A stretch of 64,000 nucleotides of DNA from Oscillatoria nigro-viridis PCC 7112 (GTDB taxonomy: Bacteria > Cyanobacteriota > Cyanobacteriia > Cyanobacteriales > Microcoleaceae). Made by a program: the position numbers and the translations under genes. The notes below the pieces were generated by a model. It searched no databases, had not been told where the DNA came from, and saw only the letters and a list, made by a program, of their open reading frames with translations. Shown here one piece after another: positions 19,670-28,788 of this stretch. Where the stretch lies: contig NC_019763.1 of NCBI RefSeq assembly GCF_000317475.1, forward strand, positions 236,165-300,164, written 5' to 3'. Every line of letters starts with the position of its first letter. The stretch's first letter is position 1.

Positions 19670-20647
19670 TCAGTTATTTAAGGCTTGAGCAGCCATTTCA
19701 TCTGGGTCAGAGACGTTAGCGACTTGCACTTCTATGGTACCGCGAAACATATTCATGCCACAACTAAAAGTGTGTTCTCCTATGTCTTCGGGAGTGAATT
19801 CAATGGTTGTTACTTGATTCAAAGACAAATCGGTAGCAATGCCAAAATCGGGAATCAGCACTTTCGCTAAACAACCACTAGAAGTTTCGCGTAAAAAATT
19901 GAGTTGAACGGGTTTACCTGCTTTAACTACCAGATGATTGGGCGTGTAGCCTTTGTTAACCATGATAGTCACTTTCTGGATGCCCTGGTCAACAGTTGGA
20001 TTGATTTGCATAGCTTCAGCGTCAATTTTTGTTTCAGGCTGATGTGTTGACATGGATGAATTGAACTGGGATTCTGTTAGTGTTTGAGGTTCCTCGAACC
20101 CCGTTGATTCAAGTTGTTGGTCTTCGGCGGCGATAATTTCGCCTCGAAACATATTCATGCCACAGCTAAAGACATAACTGCCAGCTTTTTTAGGTGTGAA
20201 TTCAACAGAGGTTACTTGATTCAGAGGCAAATCTGCTGCAATATGAAAATCTGGAATTAAGACTTGTTCCAAACAACTGCTAGGATCTTGGCGGTGAAAG
20301 TTAAGACGCACTGGTTGTCCAGCTTGCACAACAATGCGGCTGGGTTCATAACCACCATCAACGGTGACGGTTACTTCTTGAATTCCTCCACTGGCTGTAA
20401 CTGCTTTCTGAGATTTGGGTTTGCTAAGGAGAAACCACCAAAGTTCTAAACTAATTAATCCGATTCCAGCCAAAGTAACTAAAATCTTGTTACTTAAGGG
20501 CTGTTCAATGCGATGAAACTGACTTTTTTGCTGTGTTTGACTTGGGTGTGTTTCATGGGTATTTTGCGCTATTCCTTCACCAGATAACATTCCTAGTACA
20601 ACCCCCAGACTAGCAATAGTACCGATAATTGTTGTTTTGCCGCTCAT
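19670..20647 (-). CDS. Membrane-anchored protein with two tandem cupredoxin domains
   Basis: The product is 325 residues from ATG 20647 with AGGAGG 7 nt upstream. An N-terminal hydrophobic segment and a second at about 57-74 (ILVTLAGIGLISLELWWFLL) anchor it. Two cupredoxin repeats follow, roughly 85-175 and 222-310. Each has GYxPxxxVVxAGxPVxLNF, a Cys (SSCLEQV, SGCLAKV), IPDFxIA and the closing FSCGMNMFRG. That closing Cys/Met pattern differs from classic His/Cys/Met plastocyanin, since no His ligand is evident in the loop. The family (Cupredoxin_1) is common next to CopA. Copper binding outside the cytoplasm is inferred. It lies in the order copA, 31-residue peptide, this gene. Confidence 0.85.
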   Translation of the reverse strand: MSGKTTIIGTIASLGVVLGMLSGEGIAQNTHETHPSQTQQKSQFHRIEQPLSNKILVTLAGIGLISLELWWFLLSKPKSQKAVTASGGIQEVTVTVDGGYEPSRIVVQAGQPVRLNFHRQDPSSCLEQVLIPDFHIAADLPLNQVTSVEFTPKKAGSYVFSCGMNMFRGEIIAAEDQQLESTGFEEPQTLTESQFNSSMSTHQPETKIDAEAMQINPTVDQGIQKVTIMVNKGYTPNHLVVKAGKPVQLNFLRETSSGCLAKVLIPDFGIATDLSLNQVTTIEFTPEDIGEHTFSCGMNMFRGTIEVQVANVSDPDEMAAQALNN

Positions 20648-20785
20648 TTGAAAACCTCCTAAAAAATAAACAAGATTATGGGAGTAAGAGCGGGTTTTGA
20701 ACAAAGGTATTTAGTGAATTTCCTTCGTGATTGACTAAACCCGCGCTATCGTTCGATGTTTCATTCATCAGAGTGCAAAAATAGG

Positions 20786-20881
20786 CTACGTTAACACTCC
20801 AAAAATTGAACCGGAAATTACCCCAAGCAGAAATCCAAATCCTGCTAATGTTCCTAGAAATGTAAGTTGCTTGTTCATCAT
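20786..20881 (-). CDS. 31-residue hydrophobic peptide between copA and the cupredoxin gene
   Basis: ATGATG at 20881 follows AGAGGGAATA, a good ribosome site. The product has a short basic start and one Gly-rich membrane segment (FLGTLAGFGFLLGVISG), ending at TAG 20786. It sits 25 bp after copA and 139 bp before the cupredoxin protein on the same strand. No family is recognised. A small membrane subunit of the copper operon is possible. Confidence 0.55.
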   Translation of the reverse strand: MMNKQLTFLGTLAGFGFLLGVISGSIFGVLT

Positions 20882-20906
20882 TATTCCCTCTTAACCACGA
20901 ATCAAA

Positions 20907-23165
20907 TTAGCCAACATTTTTGGGTCGAAAGTTACGGAGACGCAACGCATTTGTTACTACAGAAACGGAACTAAATGCCATTGCTGCCCCGGCAATAATT
21001 GGATTGAGGAGCCATCCAAAAATCGGGAAAAGAATTCCGGCGGCGATGGGAATGCCTGCCACATTGTAGACAAAGGCAAAAAACAGATTTTGTTTGATGT
21101 TTTGGATCGTAGCGCGAGACAGTTGGATGGCAGTAACAATGCCTTGTAAGTCACCAGAAATTAGAGTGATATCGCTAGCTGCGATCGCGACATCTGTTCC
21201 TGTGCCAATTGCCATGCCTACGTCAGCTTGAGCAAGTGCAGGTGCATCATTGATTCCATCCCCCACCATTGCGACAATTTTTCCCTCTGCCTGAAGATTT
21301 TCGATTTGAGCGACTTTTTGATCGGGACGAACTTCTGCAATAACTCGTTTGATGCCGACTTCCTGCGCTATGACTTCCGCCGTGCGACGGTTATCACCTG
21401 TTAGCATTACCACTTCTAATCCCATCTTTTGTAAAGTGCGAATTGCGACAACAGAAGATGGTTTCACGGCATCGGCAATGCCCATAATTCCTTCTACTTT
21501 GCCATTTATGGCAATCCAGATAACCGTCTTACCGAGATATTCCAATCGATCCCACGGTGGCTGCAAACTACTGGTATCAATTCCCAATTCATTCATCCAA
21601 CGATGAGTTCCAATTTGCACGCATTGATTGGATACATACCCTTGCACACCACTGCCTGCGTGAGCCTCGAACTCCCGTGAATCCGTCAACTCCACTCCTT
21701 GAGATTGGGCATATTGCACCACCGCTTCTGCCAGAGGATGTTCAGAATTCCGTTCGACGGATGCAGCGAGGCGCAGAAGTTTTAGCTCGTTACCATTGGC
21801 GGTACCATTAACCGTTATAAAGTCCGTTACAGTGGGTTTACCTTGGGTAATCGTGCCTGTTTTGTCTAAAACAACAGTTTGCAGTTTGTGCGCTAGTTCT
21901 AAACTATCTGCACCTTTAATCAAAATTCCGTTTTCTGCCCCTTTACCTGTACCCACCATGATCGAGGTTGGCGTGGCTAAGCCAAGCGCACACGGACAAG
22001 CAATAATCAGCACGCCCACGGTGGTAATCAATGCCATTGTGACGTTGCCCATGATGTTGTACCAGATGATGAAGGTAGCGATCGCAATGGCAATCACAAC
22101 AGGGACAAACCATCCCGTAACGCGATCGGCTAATCGCTGAATCGGTGCCTTGGAGCCTTGCGCTTGCTGCACCAGTTTAACGATTTGCGCCAAAAACGTA
22201 TCTTTACCCACTCGTGTGGCTCGGAATTTGAAGCTTCCAGTCTTGTTAATAGTCGCTCCAATCACTTCATCACCAGGCTGCTTTTTCACGGGTACACTTT
22301 CACCCGTCACCATTGCCTCATCAATCGTTGAGGAGCCATCAATAATCTCGCCATCCACGGGAATCTTTTCACCCGGACGAACTAGAATGACATCTCCCAA
22401 CACTACCTCAGCGATGGGAATGTCCACCTCTCGTCCATTACGAATTACCCGCGCCGTTTTTGCCTGCAAACCCATAAGAGAACGAATTGCTTCTGAGGTT
22501 TGTCCCTTAGCGCGGTTTTCCAACAGTCGTCCTAGCAAGAGCAATGCAACAATTACAGAAGCCGCTTCAAAGTACACATCTGGTTTAAGACCCTGACTGA
22601 TAAACCACTGGGGAGAGAAGGTGGGAAATAGAGAATAGAGGTAAGCTGCCCCTGTCCCGATCGCTACTAGCGTATCCATTGTCGCCGTATGACGCTTCAA
22701 GGCTTTCCAGGCATTAATGTAGAAAGACCTACCGGCCCAAAACAATACTGGAGTAGTGAGTACAAATTGTAGCCAGGGATGGTGCAGCCACATGGGAATA
22801 AAGGGAATAGGCAATCCCGTCATCGCAGGCAGCGAGCCAATCACGATAACGGCGCTGATAATACCGCTAACCCACACCTTGCGGGTCAAGTCCTGATTTT
22901 CACTTTGCCGCGCCTGCCGTTCTGCATCATCTTCTGGGGCAAGTACATCATCTTGCATCGGCAGAGCAGAATATCCAGCCGCATCCACGGCATCCTGAAT
23001 CGCTGCTACATCAGTTTGGCTGGGATTATATGTAACGCTGGCTTGTTCAGCTCCAAAATTAACATTGCACGTCTCAACTCCCGGAACTGAGCGGATTGCC
23101 TCTTCGATGTTACTTGCACAAGAGGCACAACTCATGCCTCGCAGTTTCATAGTGGCGTTTTCCAT
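20907..23165 (-). CDS. copA: Copper-exporting P1B-1 ATPase
   Basis: The product is 752 residues from ATG 23165 behind AAGGAGG. The N-terminal HMA domain carries GMSCASC (C13, C16). The transmembrane metal site is ACPCALG (CPC about 390-392), followed by DKTGT (phosphorylated Asp), SEHPLAEA (SEHP loop) and GDGINDAP. The C-terminal helices carry YN and MAFSS motifs of the Cu(I) subgroup. It pumps Cu(I) (or Ag) from the cytoplasm across the inner or thylakoid membrane. The gene lies downstream of a frameshifted CopZ-like gene and one MerR-type promoter, and upstream of the 31-residue peptide and cupredoxin genes. A PacS-like thylakoid role cannot be distinguished from sequence. Confidence 0.95.
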   Translation of the reverse strand: MENATMKLRGMSCASCASNIEEAIRSVPGVETCNVNFGAEQASVTYNPSQTDVAAIQDAVDAAGYSALPMQDDVLAPEDDAERQARQSENQDLTRKVWVSGIISAVIVIGSLPAMTGLPIPFIPMWLHHPWLQFVLTTPVLFWAGRSFYINAWKALKRHTATMDTLVAIGTGAAYLYSLFPTFSPQWFISQGLKPDVYFEAASVIVALLLLGRLLENRAKGQTSEAIRSLMGLQAKTARVIRNGREVDIPIAEVVLGDVILVRPGEKIPVDGEIIDGSSTIDEAMVTGESVPVKKQPGDEVIGATINKTGSFKFRATRVGKDTFLAQIVKLVQQAQGSKAPIQRLADRVTGWFVPVVIAIAIATFIIWYNIMGNVTMALITTVGVLIIACPCALGLATPTSIMVGTGKGAENGILIKGADSLELAHKLQTVVLDKTGTITQGKPTVTDFITVNGTANGNELKLLRLAASVERNSEHPLAEAVVQYAQSQGVELTDSREFEAHAGSGVQGYVSNQCVQIGTHRWMNELGIDTSSLQPPWDRLEYLGKTVIWIAINGKVEGIMGIADAVKPSSVVAIRTLQKMGLEVVMLTGDNRRTAEVIAQEVGIKRVIAEVRPDQKVAQIENLQAEGKIVAMVGDGINDAPALAQADVGMAIGTGTDVAIAASDITLISGDLQGIVTAIQLSRATIQNIKQNLFFAFVYNVAGIPIAAGILFPIFGWLLNPIIAGAAMAFSSVSVVTNALRLRNFRPKNVG

Positions 23166-23210
23166 ACAAAACCTCCTTATTTTCATCCTTAAAATGGGTC
23201 TGAGAAATCT

Positions 23211-23409
23211 TTAGTGACAGGTAACAGAATAACCTGCCGCTGTAATGGCATCTGTAATGGCGGCTTCAGATGCTTGAGTTTGGATATTGACCAGTTTGGT
23301 TTTGGGATCTGCCTGAACATTTGCGGCGGCATCTACTGTCTTGATGGCTTTGGTAATGGTTTCGCCACAAGCTGAACACGCCATGTTAAGGACTTTTAGC
23401 TGTAGTCAT
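23211..23409 (-). pseudogene. Second CopZ-like HMA chaperone, frameshifted near its start
   Basis: ATG 23409 with an AAGGAG ribosome site reads only seven codons before TAA, while the HMA body sits in another frame: MACSACGETITKAIKTVD, then VNIQTQASEAAITD, ending AAGYSVTCH at 23211. A one-base shift within the first ten codons separates start and body. The only in-frame ATG (23384) begins inside the metal loop and lacks a ribosome site. It is either a pseudogene or a sequence error; otherwise it would be the first gene of the copA operon. Confidence 0.7.
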
Positions 23410-23446
23410 GGTTGTATTTCTCCTTTCCTTTGAGGGGTTAATCCTA

Positions 23447-23477
23447 TCTTGCAGTATCCAGTCCACTGGAGTGTCAA
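23447..23477 (-). promoter_or_regulatory. MerR-type promoter of the copZ2-copA operon
   Basis: The -35 TTGACA, a 19-bp spacer with the dyad CTCCAGTGGACTGGATAC, and a -10 overlapping GCAAGATAG. It is the best-conserved dyad of the five in the window. Confidence 0.8.
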
Positions 23478-23755
23478 GGGGGAATGAAAAGAAATTTTGG
23501 AGAACCTCTAAAAAGGAGAAATCAACACCCTGGGCACCATGATCTGCTGTCTCTTGAATCCCTAGGGCGTGTTTTCAAAGTCGGTGTATCCTAGATTGGG
23601 GCGACGATCGCACGCAGGGAGTCATGCTTCCCTTCAATCAAGGCCAAGTGTGCACCTGTCTGCGCCAATACGGTTCAGTTAAGGGATATGCAGTGCTTAA
23701 AACAATAAATACAGGAGGATTCATTATTATTCCAGTACCTCTGTGTTTAACTTGT
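23478..23755. other. Intergenic stretch, probably insertion debris
   Basis: No gene is visible. The segment GGGCGTGTTTTCAAAGTC near 23568 resembles an insertion-sequence end, and the transposase remnant starts just beyond. No partner inverted repeat was found. Confidence 0.3.
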
Positions 23756-24573
23756 TTAGAGCGAAATTTTGAGACAGGTTTTTTCACGACTCTGGGGTTG
23801 TTTCTCGCTCACCCTTTTAGGTAGAACTTGATCGAGAATCTCCAAAGTTAACCAATTGAAAAAAAGGGAAGTTCCTGTGGTTGTAACCGCTGAAATTTTG
23901 GGAGAGTGCGACGAATAACTCGTAATGTTCCAGTAAAAGAAAGACGCAATGGTGAAACACCTGCGCTGCTGGCTGCTTGAAAAATTAACGACCGTACCGC
24001 CCAATGTCCTATTAGTAAACCATAAATTTCTTGTACCACCTCCTTTGGTCTTTGAGAACGAATATGAGTTTTTCGTCCTAATAAATGTACTTTGAGTTCA
24101 TCAATAGTATTCTCGACTTCCCAACGTTGATGATATTCACAAGCCAGTAAGTGCGCTGGAAATTTTTCCGCGTTCAACAAGCTGGTAATTAAACGATATC
24201 TAATTTGTGCTTCTGGGCGGTCGTAATTCTCAATTGTGTACTCAATTACTCTTACCTGTATGGGCTGAAATCCCTTTTTTCTTAATGTGCCGTCAGGGAT
24301 AAATCCAACTCAAATATGAACCATCATCTAATTGTGTTTCGTTTAAGAATTTAACGTTGGATGGAATTCGCCCCAAATACTCACAACCTTTACTGACTGT
24401 AGCTTCTATCATCGCATAGGAATGTAATATAAGCCTCTATCCCACATCAATAGCATTCCTGGCGTTACTGAGCGTAACAACTTTAACGCTCTTACTCTTT
24501 CTCCCATTTTATATGGACACATTAAGGCATCAAATATTAAATGTGTTCCTGCCTCTACCGCAATCGCAGATTA
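23756..24573 (-). pseudogene. IS4-type transposase remnant
   Basis: Fragments on the minus strand, in order but in different frames: HLIFDALMCPYKMGERVRAL, TPGMLLMWDRGLYY, then YHQRWEVENTIDELKVHLL, the Y-(2)-R-(3)-E-(6)-K signature of IS4-group DDE transposases, and a C-terminus FNWLTLEILDQVLP after another frameshift. The N-terminal third is missing and its end abuts the stop of the NRAMP gene. It is inactive. Confidence 0.8.
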
Positions 24574-25878
24574 CTAGAAAATAGTCTGCAATAACAGCCA
24601 GCTATTTAATCCTACTATAATACTAGCCACTAACCAAGCTAAGGCTTTCAGCCAAAATGGATTCACAAACTCTCCCATTAAGTGGCGGTTTGAGGTAAAC
24701 ATTACCAAGGGAATTACTGCAAACGGTAATTGCAAACTGAGAATCACTTGACTGAAAACCAGTAAATTAGTTGTACTGCCTTCACCAAACAAGATAATTA
24801 CGATCAAAGCCGGTACAATTGCAATCAGTCGAGTCAGCAAGCGCCGCAACCAAGGCCGCAGTCGAAAATTTAGAAACCCTTCCATCACAATCTGTCCTGC
24901 TAGAGTTGCAGTCAATGTTGAGTTCTGCCCCGAAGCCAATAAAGCAAAGGCAAAAATTGCACTGGCCGAACCCACACCCAGTACCGGAGAAAGGAGTTTG
25001 TAAGCATCTTGAATTTCTGCTACTTCTTGATAGCCGGAAAAATGAAAGCTGGCAGCAGACAATATCAGAATAGCTGAATTAATAAACAAAGCTATTGACA
25101 GCGCTAATGTGGAATCTATTGTGCCAAATTTAATTGCTTCCCATTTTTTATCAGAAGTTTCTTCCCAAGAGCGAGTTTGCACGATCGATGAATGCAGGTA
25201 AAGATTGTGCGGCATCACAGTTGCCCCCAAAATACCAACCGCAATATAAAGCATTGCCTGATTCTGCAAAATCTCTAGGCTGGGAACATAACCGAGTAAA
25301 AGTCCTCCGGCATCTGGTTTTGCAAAAATCATTTCGGCAATAAAACAACCGCCAATAATTGCAATAATGGTAATTACCAAAGCTTCGATATAACGAAAGC
25401 CTTTACCTTGTAAAAATAACACCATTATCACATCTAGCGCAGTGATGCACACGCCCCAAACTAAGGGAATGCCAAATAGCAATTGCAGTCCGATCGCACT
25501 GCCAACAAGTTCGGCTAAATCGCAAGCAGAAATAGCAATTTCACAAAGTATCCACAGCAAAAAACTGACTCGCGGACTGAAATAATCTCGACAAGCTTGT
25601 GCCAAATCTCGTCCCGTTGCCACTCCCAAACGCACGCAGAGGGATTGCAGCAAAATTGCCATCAAATTAGATAGCAAAATCACACTTAATAGCGCATAGC
25701 CAAACTTTGCTCCCCCCGCTAAGTCAGTCGCCCAGTTTCCCGGGTCCATGTAACCCACTGAAACCAAATATCCAGGCCCTGCGTAAGCCAGCATTTTACG
25801 CCAGAAACCTTTGCTGTTGGGAACCGGGATGCTGCGGTGGACTTCAGGAAGGCTGGGTCTGTTTTCGGGGTGAGTCAT
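24574..25878 (-). CDS. mntH: NRAMP-family divalent metal transporter (MntH type)
   Basis: The product is 434 residues with about 11 membrane helices. The family metal-site motifs are present: DPGN at residues 45-48 in helix 1 and MPHNLYLHS in helix 6. NRAMP proteins import Mn(II) or Fe(II) with protons across the inner membrane. The C-terminus ends exactly where the IS4 remnant begins, so the last residues may have been shaped by the insertion, though LLLQTIF is a plausible end. No metal-responsive operator is obvious upstream. An importer among exporters may serve manganese nutrition during metal stress; that is inference. Confidence 0.92.
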   Translation of the reverse strand: MTHPENRPSLPEVHRSIPVPNSKGFWRKMLAYAGPGYLVSVGYMDPGNWATDLAGGAKFGYALLSVILLSNLMAILLQSLCVRLGVATGRDLAQACRDYFSPRVSFLLWILCEIAISACDLAELVGSAIGLQLLFGIPLVWGVCITALDVIMVLFLQGKGFRYIEALVITIIAIIGGCFIAEMIFAKPDAGGLLLGYVPSLEILQNQAMLYIAVGILGATVMPHNLYLHSSIVQTRSWEETSDKKWEAIKFGTIDSTLALSIALFINSAILILSAASFHFSGYQEVAEIQDAYKLLSPVLGVGSASAIFAFALLASGQNSTLTATLAGQIVMEGFLNFRLRPWLRRLLTRLIAIVPALIVIILFGEGSTTNLLVFSQVILSLQLPFAVIPLVMFTSNRHLMGEFVNPFWLKALAWLVASIIVGLNSWLLLQTIF

Positions 25879-26057
25879 TGGTTTTATTGTTAAATAATTT
25901 TCATATTATTTTCATAATCTCACAAATTCCGTTAAATTTCATCAGTCGTATGGCTCAAAATCCGCCAAAGTTGCAAGAAATATGAAGTTGTGTATTTTTT
26001 ATCTAACACTCCAGGTAATGTGAATGCAGCAACAGAATGTGTGGTATGCTCTGAATA

Positions 26058-26178
26058 TCAAATCGGTTCTGGTGAGGAACAGCCACCAGAGGTAACGGGG
26101 AAAGTTCGGTGTAAGTCCGGCACTGTCCCGCAACTGTGAAGGAGACAAGTTCTCCAAGTCAGGATGCCCGCCGATGCC
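26058..26178 (+). ncRNA. Cobalamin riboswitch
   Basis: The conserved core appears in order: AGCCACC, GGTAACGGGGAA, GTGTAAGTCCGGCACTGTCC, CGCAACTGTGA, and the closing AAGTCAGGATGCCCGCC. This is the AdoCbl/B12 leader consensus. It ends 30 bp before cbtB, so it should shut off cobalt uptake when cobalamin is sufficient. Confidence 0.95.
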
Positions 26179-26207
26179 CAAATTTACTTTATTCATCTGC
26201 GAGGTAC

Positions 26208-26408
26208 ATGATGACTACTCAATCTTCTTCTTCTTCTTCGGTTTGGCAACAAACGGCACGGTTGACGCTTTCAACACCCGTGCAAGCGACGCTCTACATC
26301 TCCCTATGCGCTTTGACTGTCTGGACTGTTTACTTTACAACTTATCCCGCCGTCCATAACAAGGTACACTCTCTGCGCCACCACACTTTGATGGTTAGTT
26401 GTCACTAG
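26208..26408 (+). CDS. cbtB: CbtB-type cobalt transporter subunit
   Basis: The product is 66 residues from ATGATG at 26208 behind GAGG. A Ser-rich start and one membrane helix (LYISLCALTVWTVYF) are followed by TTYPAVHNKVHSLRHH and a terminal SCH. The His pattern and Cys-His end match CbtB, the small subunit of B12-regulated cobalt uptake. The cobalamin riboswitch directly upstream supports this. The usual partner CbtA (a multi-helix protein) is not seen; a different membrane protein follows at 26553. Confidence 0.88.
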   Translation: MMTTQSSSSSSVWQQTARLTLSTPVQATLYISLCALTVWTVYFTTYPAVHNKVHSLRHHTLMVSCH

Positions 26409-26453
26409 ACAAGATTGTTTTCATTTGAGATATTGCACCTTTCTTGCTTAACC

Positions 26454-26519
26454 GGTTGGGGCGGGTAAACCTGCGAGCTTTCTCACGGTGCAGACAGGTT
26501 AAATAAACCCGCCCCCACC
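26454..26519. repeat. GC-rich inverted repeat between cbtB and the next gene
   Basis: Arms GGTTGGGGCGGGT and ACCCGCCCCCACC (one mismatch) with a second inner pair (AAACCTG / CAGGTT). It resembles an interspersed cyanobacterial hairpin and could attenuate readthrough. Confidence 0.6.
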
Positions 26520-26552
26520 CCGCGCGAGATTCCTTAAAAGTCCAGAATTAAA

Positions 26553-27743
26553 ATGTCAAAATTAAAGTTTTCTGCGCTCATCAGTGCTGTCTGCATGATG
26601 AGTATCTTTTTCTATGGTTGGGTCGGGTTTTCGCAGTCTCCACAATCAACTGTGCGACTGACTTCTGAACCGCCAATCACCCAGATTTTACCCTTTGAAG
26701 CCGAGGCAACTACACCTTTATCTCCAGTGTCGTTAAAGCTGCAAGCTTTAGATGCAGCGGGTATTCCCTTAGAGAATGCTCGAATTAGTTTGACAATTTT
26801 AACTCCGCCTAAAAATCCTTGGTTTACCACCGATTTTCCGATCGTGGAGGGAACAAAGTTGCTGGATATAGAAGCTGTTGCAGCTAAAGGTGAGTTGCAA
26901 ATCCAGCAAATGCTGCCGATTAGGGGAAATTATCAATTGTTAGCAAAGGTGACTCCGATCGCAGAAAATGCTTTTACTCCTTTTGAGCAAACTTTAACAC
27001 TATCCGTGCCGGAAAACGGGGTCAAGTATCGCAATTTTTGGATTTTAGCTGCGATTTTGTTGGCTGTTGGGCTAGGTGGCGGCTTGGCGATTGGAGGAAA
27101 GCCAAAAATCAAAGCAGGAGAAATAGCGCCCGAGAGAGTGCGATTGCTGTTAAGTGGGGCGATAATAATTGCGATCGCTACCTTGTTATATGTTAATGTC
27201 AGTGCTGAAATTGCCCAGTCTGAGATGTCGATGCCAATGTCTCACATGACAGAATCTAAACCGACAGAAAAAACTAGCCCCATTGTGAAATCTCAGGGTT
27301 TACAGGTGCGACTTTCTGGAGATGTTAGTGCGACAGTAGGGAAAGCTGCTAATTTACAAGTTCAACTCACCGATACCAAAACAAATCAGCCAGTCACAGA
27401 TGTATTGTTCAATGTTAAAGTCACCCAACTCGAAAATGATTGGATTGCTTTTGCCTACAAAGGTGTCCCGGATGCAGCCGGAAAACTGATATGGCAAGAG
27501 CAGTTTTTTGATGGCGCACCTCATAAAGTTGAGGTAGAAGTTTCTCCCCAACCAAATGCAGCGCGTCAGTTTCCACCATTCCAGGTTTCACAAACTATTG
27601 AAGTTGAGGGAGTTGCGCCTCCTCTTTCAGTGCGGTTGACTGTCTTGGCTTACTTTACAGGCATTGTAGTCGCAGGGATGGCGATCGGATTTGGATTGCA
27701 GCGCCGTTTGCTTGGGCTGCGGCTGAGAGTAGGGCGCATTTAA
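26553..27743 (+). CDS. Unknown membrane protein linked to cbtB
   Basis: The product is 396 residues: an N-terminal signal/anchor (FSALISAVCMMSIFFYGWVG), an extracytoplasmic beta-domain, a pair of helices around 165-215, a Met/His-rich linker (SEMSMPMSHM), a second beta-domain of FixH/YtkA appearance (LQVQLTDTKTNQPVTDVLF) and a C-terminal helix. The first domain also contains LKLQALDAAGIPLENARIS, a similar fold, so the protein looks like two related beta-domains on one membrane scaffold. It sits 144 bp after cbtB, in the position where CbtA might be expected. A cobalt-binding or delivery role is inferred only from the riboswitch and Met/His linker. Confidence 0.75.
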   Translation: MSKLKFSALISAVCMMSIFFYGWVGFSQSPQSTVRLTSEPPITQILPFEAEATTPLSPVSLKLQALDAAGIPLENARISLTILTPPKNPWFTTDFPIVEGTKLLDIEAVAAKGELQIQQMLPIRGNYQLLAKVTPIAENAFTPFEQTLTLSVPENGVKYRNFWILAAILLAVGLGGGLAIGGKPKIKAGEIAPERVRLLLSGAIIIAIATLLYVNVSAEIAQSEMSMPMSHMTESKPTEKTSPIVKSQGLQVRLSGDVSATVGKAANLQVQLTDTKTNQPVTDVLFNVKVTQLENDWIAFAYKGVPDAAGKLIWQEQFFDGAPHKVEVEVSPQPNAARQFPPFQVSQTIEVEGVAPPLSVRLTVLAYFTGIVVAGMAIGFGLQRRLLGLRLRVGRI

Positions 27744-27770
27744 CCGGATTTCGGATAATTTAATTTAAGT

Positions 27771-27797
27771 GCGATCGACTACGATTAGGTCGATCGC
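27771..27797. terminator. Bidirectional stem-loop between convergent genes
   Basis: Perfect 9-bp repeat GCGATCGAC / GTCGATCGC with a 9-nt loop, lying between the plus-strand stop at 27743 and the minus-strand stop at 27813. Confidence 0.6.
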
Positions 27798-27812
27798 CAG
27801 AAATCACTCTTG

Positions 27813-28733
27813 TCAACGTTCCTGATTTGAGAGCTCTTTAAATTCGCGAGTTCCCTGATAGCCAGATAAATCCGCTAACTCCTGCAAAGATTTTTGCCCT
27901 TGGTAAAACTTACCGTTAATTTCCCAAGTGGGAGTCCCTTGAATCTTCGCAGCGTCGCAAAGATCCCGCCGAGCATTTTTCCCTTGAGGATTGCACTCGA
28001 TATAATTGATAATGCCCGCCGCTTCTTTGCCGAAACTTGCTTTCTGTGCTTGACAATGATCGCAGGTAAAAGAGCCGTACATTTTAGCTCCCACTCTTTT
28101 TAAATGCTGCGCTAAAGCAATTTCTGAAGTACCGGAAGATGTTGTAGTCTTGATGCTAGTCTCGTTAGCTGTACCGAGATTATTCACATCGGCATAAAGA
28201 GCCAGAGAGGAAATCAGCACTAACATAGACACCACAATTCCTATAAAAAATAGTTGCCCGATATCATCCCATTCGCGACCTATTAATGCTAAGACAAACA
28301 AGCTAGTTGCAAACAAAGCAGACGCAATACAGTAAATACAAGCTGCTTTGATATCAATAGCCAGTACATACATCAGATAGCCACTGAAAATCGTCATAGC
28401 TGTGCTACCAGCAAACAGAAATAGTCCCGTCCAAGACTCTAACTTGGAGCGGAGACTCTTCTGTTCTGCGGGATTGACCAATAGGGGAGCTACGGCAAAA
28501 ACTATCATGCTCAAATAGCCCAAAAAACCGAACAAAGAAAGAGGCAAACCAAAGACATAGGCATAAGGACTCGAAAGCACGATATCGCAGCCTTCGATCG
28601 GACAAACTGCCGTTCCGTTGGATAACTTGACCACTGTTAGATAAGCAGTGATCGCAGCCCCTATCGAGGCAATTCCTGCCGTGAGCGGACGAGAATAGCG
28701 GTGAATCCAAGGCATGGAACGTTGACGACGCAT
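27813..28733 (-). CDS. VKOR-thioredoxin fusion (bacterial disulfide-forming enzyme)
   Basis: The product is 306 residues. Residues 15-185 form the membrane VKOR domain with the loop Cys pair C44 and C49 (CPIEGC) and the quinone-side CIYC (C132, C135). A C-terminal thioredoxin-like domain carries CDHC (C224, C227) and a cis-Pro region GTPTWEI. Such fusions oxidise secreted-protein thiols and pass electrons to quinone, and are common in cyanobacteria. Start ATG 28733 follows AGGAAAA. It is downstream of the RcnA-like exporter on the same strand (55 bp). It may help fold the Cys-bearing periplasmic metal proteins; that link is inferred. Confidence 0.92.
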   Translation of the reverse strand: MRRQRSMPWIHRYSRPLTAGIASIGAAITAYLTVVKLSNGTAVCPIEGCDIVLSSPYAYVFGLPLSLFGFLGYLSMIVFAVAPLLVNPAEQKSLRSKLESWTGLFLFAGSTAMTIFSGYLMYVLAIDIKAACIYCIASALFATSLFVLALIGREWDDIGQLFFIGIVVSMLVLISSLALYADVNNLGTANETSIKTTTSSGTSEIALAQHLKRVGAKMYGSFTCDHCQAQKASFGKEAAGIINYIECNPQGKNARRDLCDAAKIQGTPTWEINGKFYQGQKSLQELADLSGYQGTREFKELSNQER

Positions 28734-28788
28734 AATATTTTTTCCTGTGCTGGATATTTCCCAAGACTAAATTGTATTACCAACCATT

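Noticed and set aside
25930..25960. Single TTTCAT near the NRAMP promoter
   Set aside because: No second unit at 5-bp spacing; a single hexamer occurs by chance.
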